In this document: positions 61,173 to 64,000 of the stretch, in pieces
Numbering within the stretch: the first letter of the stretch is position 1
Layout of the letters: each line of letters opens with the position of its first letter
Assembly (NCBI RefSeq): GCF_017901135.1
Contig: NZ_CP072801.1
Coordinates: forward strand, 3,488,001-3,552,000
Origin: Thiothrix litoralis
GTDB taxonomy: Bacteria; Pseudomonadota; Gammaproteobacteria; Thiotrichales; Thiotrichaceae
DNA: 64,000 nt
Reading direction: 5' to 3'
Position numbers and translations under genes: made by a program
The notes under the pieces: model-generated
Told to the model about the DNA's origin: nothing
The model's database searches: none
The model's input: only the letters and a program-made list of their open reading frames with translations

Positions 61173-61646
61173 TTAGGATAATGTTTGCGCCGCCGTCAGC
61201 ACGGCTGCCACATGGTTTTTGACAGAAACCTTCCGCCATTCATGGCGCAGGATGCCTTGTTTGTCAATCAGGAAGGTACTGCGTTCAATGCCGCGTACCT
61301 GTTTGCCATACATGTTTTTCAGTTTGATGACATCGAAGCATTGGCAGGCTGTTTCTTCCACATCCGCCAATAGTTCAAACGGAAAGGTCTGTTTCGCTTT
61401 GAAATTCTCGTGCGATTTCAGACTGTCGCGGGAAATGCCAAAAATCACTGTATCCGCTGCCTGAAACTGGGGGTAGGCATCGCGGAAGTCCTGACCTTCT
61501 GTGGTACAGCCGGGTGTGCTGTCCTTAGGATAAAAGTAGAGGATGATATGCGCCTTGTCCCGAAAATCAGACAGACGGAAAGTCAGGCCGGATGTGGCTG
61601 CCAAGCTAAAGTCGTCAACAGGGTTGCCAAGGGTGGGTGTGGTCAT
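61173..61646 (-). CDS. bcp: Thioredoxin-dependent peroxiredoxin Bcp
   Basis: The protein has 157 residues. NPVDDFSLAATSGLTFRLSD, then YFYPKDSTPGCTTEGQDFRD with the peroxidatic cysteine and VEETACQCFDVI with a second cysteine, fit the AhpC/TSA Bcp group. AAGGAAC precedes the ATG; the longer frame to 61715 is not supported. It is divergent from dapA. Confidence 0.95.
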   Translation of the reverse strand: MTTPTLGNPVDDFSLAATSGLTFRLSDFRDKAHIILYFYPKDSTPGCTTEGQDFRDAYPQFQAADTVIFGISRDSLKSHENFKAKQTFPFELLADVEETACQCFDVIKLKNMYGKQVRGIERSTFLIDKQGILRHEWRKVSVKNHVAAVLTAAQTLS

Positions 61647-61761
61647 GATAGGTTCCTTTTTAGACACGTCTTTCAATGCGCCAAGCGCGGCAATATGGTA
61701 ATGCTTGTGTTTCATTACCCGCCTCAGTAGTATGCTGTCAAATCATTTTTTGGAGGATTGC

Positions 61762-62643
61762 ATGTTTCGCGGCAGTATGGTGGCACTCATTACCCCGATG
61801 ACAGCTAACGGGGATGTGGATGAGGCAGCGTTGGAAGCCCTGGTGGCGTTCCATCTGGAAAATGGCACCGATGCCATTGTAGCTGTGGGCACAACTGGCG
61901 AGTCGGCAACCTTGGATTACAAGGAACACCGGCATGTCATGAAACGTGTGATTCAACTGGTGGCGGGCAAAATTCCGGTCATCGCCGGGACAGGTTCCAA
62001 TAGCACGGCAGAAGCGATTGAAATGACGCAAATCGCCATGCAGGACGGTGCGGACGCCTGTTTGCTGGTCACGCCTTACTACAATAAGCCGACGCAGGAA
62101 GGTTTGTATCAGCATCATAAGCTGATCGCCGAACGGGTCGCGATTCCGCAAATCCTCTATAATGTACCGGGTCGGACAGTCTGCGACATGTTGCCCAGTA
62201 CCGTTGAGCGCCTTGCGGCGATTTCCAATATCATCGGTATCAAGGAAGCCACTGGCAATCTGGATCGCGTTACGGAAATCCAGCAGCGTTGTGGCGACAG
62301 CATCGACATTTACAGTGGCGATGATGCGACTGCGATGGAGTTAATCCTGATGGGCGGCAAGGGTGATATTTCAGTCACGGCTAACGTTGCCCCCAAAGCC
62401 ATGCATGACATGTGTGCGGCGGCGTTGGCAGGTGATCGGGAAACCGCCAGCCGTATCAACGCGACGTTGGAAGCTTTGCACCGTGACCTGTTCCTCGAAC
62501 CCAATCCGATGCCAGTCAAATGGGCATTGGCGCAGATGGGCTTTGGGGATGAGCGCGGCATACGTTTACCGCTGGTACCTTGTTCTGATGCCATTAAGCC
62601 CCAATTACTGGCAGCCATGCGTAAAGCCGGTATTGAGTGTTAG
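61762..62643 (+). CDS. dapA: 4-hydroxy-tetrahydrodipicolinate synthase
   Basis: The protein has 293 residues. MFRGSMVALITPMTANGDVD, then GTTGESATLDYKEH, YYNKPTQEGLYQHHKLIAER (Tyr) and GIKEATGNLDRVTEIQQR (Schiff-base Lys) are the DapA active site. It condenses pyruvate with aspartate semialdehyde in lysine/DAP synthesis. TTGGAGG precedes the ATG. bamC follows by 20 bases as in E. coli. Confidence 0.97.
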   Translation: MFRGSMVALITPMTANGDVDEAALEALVAFHLENGTDAIVAVGTTGESATLDYKEHRHVMKRVIQLVAGKIPVIAGTGSNSTAEAIEMTQIAMQDGADACLLVTPYYNKPTQEGLYQHHKLIAERVAIPQILYNVPGRTVCDMLPSTVERLAAISNIIGIKEATGNLDRVTEIQQRCGDSIDIYSGDDATAMELILMGGKGDISVTANVAPKAMHDMCAAALAGDRETASRINATLEALHRDLFLEPNPMPVKWALAQMGFGDERGIRLPLVPCSDAIKPQLLAAMRKAGIEC

Positions 62644-62663
62644 TTTTCTAAACGGAATAGACA

Positions 62664-63779
62664 ATGAGTTCCATGAATATTCTTCCTCTGTCACGTTCAG
62701 TGGTAGTTCTTGGTTCAGTGCTGGCTTTATCAGCTTGCTCTGGGTTGAACATTGATGCAGTCGGCGAACGGGTGGATTACAAAAACAATAAAAGCATCAA
62801 TTCGCTGGAAGTGCCCCCTGATCTGAGTGCGCCGGATTATGATCCAACGTATGCCACTATCCCCGGTGGTTCGGTCAGCGCTGCTGCCTTGGCACGCGGT
62901 GGTGTACAAAATGATAGCCGTATGGTGCTGCCGACCAATGCGGGTATCCAGCTCATGCGTGAAGGCAATGTCCGTTGGCTGCAAGTCAACGCACCCGCAG
63001 AAGCCGTCTGGCCGAAATTGCAGGAATTCTGGCGCACGATGGGGGTTGATATTAAGCGTGATGAGCCACGAGTTGGCATCATGGAAACCGATTGGGCAGA
63101 AAATAAGGCGGAAATTCCCCTCGACTTTATTCGCAAAACCATTGGTAAGGCGTTTGAGGGGGCGTATGACGCAGGTAGTCGTGATCGCTTCAAAATTCGT
63201 CTGGAGCGTCCAGCAGCACAAGCTACCAATATTTACCTGAGCCACGAGCGTGCTGAAGAATCAGTAAGTGGTACGGGGACGAAATGGCAATACGTGCCTG
63301 CCAGACCAGAGTTGGAAGCTGAAATGCTCAACCGCCTGATGGTTTTCTTGCAAGGTGGTGATGCTACAGCAGCGGCAGCTCCGGCAGCAGAGTCCAAACA
63401 GGTTGCTGTACCCGTGGCAATGGTGGCGCTGGATGGTGGTCAACCAGCATTGGCGGTAGGCGGTGCTGCGAATGATGTCTGGATCCGTACCGGTGTGATG
63501 CTAGGGCGTATCGGTATGAGCATTGAAGGCCAGCAACGTTCCAATGGTGTTTACCTCGCGACTGATGGTGGCGGCGCTGGTGATAGCAAGCAAGGCTTCT
63601 TCAGTCGCCTGTTTAGCTCTGATAAAGAGGCGCTGAAAGTGGGCAGCAAGTATCAGGTGCAAATTTCTGATGCGGGCAACCGTAGCCTGATCACGGTCGG
63701 GGATGCTGAAGGCAATCCGCTCAAGCCAGCCGTAGCCACTGCATTGCTGGAGCGCCTCAAGTCTGAATTTGAGCGCTAA
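62664..63779 (+). CDS. bamC: Outer-membrane protein assembly factor BamC (lipoprotein)
   Basis: The protein has 371 residues. The lipobox LALSACSG has its cysteine near residue 25. The unstructured lasso VPPDLSAPDYDPTYATIPGG follows. The first helix-grip domain is about residues 95-200 (WLQVNAPAEAVWPKLQEFWR, MGVDIKRDEPRVGIMETDWA). A second is about 265-370. BamC is part of the beta-barrel assembly machine. Its stop overlaps the next ATG. Confidence 0.93.
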   Translation: MSSMNILPLSRSVVVLGSVLALSACSGLNIDAVGERVDYKNNKSINSLEVPPDLSAPDYDPTYATIPGGSVSAAALARGGVQNDSRMVLPTNAGIQLMREGNVRWLQVNAPAEAVWPKLQEFWRTMGVDIKRDEPRVGIMETDWAENKAEIPLDFIRKTIGKAFEGAYDAGSRDRFKIRLERPAAQATNIYLSHERAEESVSGTGTKWQYVPARPELEAEMLNRLMVFLQGGDATAAAAPAAESKQVAVPVAMVALDGGQPALAVGGAANDVWIRTGVMLGRIGMSIEGQQRSNGVYLATDGGGAGDSKQGFFSRLFSSDKEALKVGSKYQVQISDAGNRSLITVGDAEGNPLKPAVATALLERLKSEFER

Positions 63780-64000
63780 TGTTGCGTTTTGCTTCCCTCG
63801 GTAGCGGTAGCAAAGGCAATGGCGCACTGATCGAGTCCGGCAAAACCCGCCTTTTGCTGGACTGTGGTTTTAGTCTTAGTGAAACTGAACGACGTTTGCA
63901 CCGTTTGGGGTGCTCGCCCCAATCCCTTACTGCCATTCTTGTTACCCACGAACACGGCGATCATGCCGCGGGCGTGGGGCGGCTTTCACGGCGCTACAAC
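63779..64000 (+). CDS. MBL-fold metallohydrolase, N-terminal part, cut by the window edge
   Basis: The visible 74 residues start MLRFASLGSGSKGNGALIES and hold the metal motif ILVTHEHGDHAAGVGRLSRR (HxHxDH). This is the start of a YycJ/VicX-like beta-lactamase-fold protein. Its ATG overlaps the bamC stop (TAATG). The rest lies outside the window. Confidence 0.88.
   Translation, partial: MLRFASLGSGSKGNGALIESGKTRLLLDCGFSLSETERRLHRLGCSPQSLTAILVTHEHGDHAAGVGRLSRRYN

Noticed and set aside
1..64000. CRISPR arrays, rRNA genes, prophage or integrase with att sites
   Set aside because: I saw no regularly spaced short repeats, no rRNA segments and no integrase; the single tRNA has no duplicated 3' end nearby that I could find.

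Overview
The window looks like a chromosomal segment of a gammaproteobacterium. The evidence is the gene content: homodimeric pyruvate dehydrogenase AceE with a two-lipoyl AceF and Lpd, a DUF971 gene with hslUV, a dapA-bamC pair, xthA and argD-argF. The overall flavour (many secreted and membrane genes, IS200/IS605 remnants) would fit a Thiothrix-like member of the Thiotrichales. That last assignment is an impression, not a proof.

Layout. 1-315: the 3' end of a TnpB element sitting in a broken HNH endonuclease gene. 364-6131 (-): the aceE-aceF-lpd operon. 6651-9429 (-): an operon of two Roadblock-like proteins, a Cache/HAMP membrane receptor and a LysM protein. 9430-11683: a decayed TnpB element between two ~190 bp direct repeats. 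11684-14028: DUF1840, GST, tRNA-Phe and an unknown two-TM helical protein (here called protein A). 14037-14585: a deleted flotillin copy carrying a MITE-like insertion. 14603-20517 (-): a seven-gene secreted-fibre locus of pilin-like proteins, a PapD-like chaperone and an unusual 731-residue outer-membrane barrel candidate. 20713-21697: a graveyard of gene fragments. 21704-23305 (-): intact flotillin. 23395-24714: an intact TnpB element.

24792-41375 holds mainly envelope genes: CHI-like, LemA with an EF-hand partner, a CPA1 antiporter, OpgC-like, a GT39-SMR-SMR-GT2 lipid-linked sugar cluster, a secreted tandem-repeat protein, an M1 peptidase, and ChaN-PDZ. It also holds a divergent GNAT/C39 peptidase and RimK-type ATP-grasp pair, and tpm. 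41448-43014 (-): AAA ATPase, PIN nuclease and YidD, tightly overlapped. 43086-45561 (-): NAD salvage (NMN adenylyltransferase/Nudix, then nicotinamide phosphoribosyltransferase), whose two leaders share a stem-loop. 45787-64000: housekeeping (dps, hisI, hslVU, argD-argF, xthA, patatin/barrel protein, YceI-b561-pirin, LysR, DedA, PhoH, bcp, dapA-bamC and the start of an MBL-fold hydrolase).

The least ordinary parts are the fibre locus with no recognisable FimD-type usher, the reciprocal decay of a duplicated protein A/flotillin block around it, the covarying hairpin before both NAD salvage genes, and the AAA-PIN and RimK-C39 cassettes. All functional calls were made by eye from motifs and context; no database search was run.
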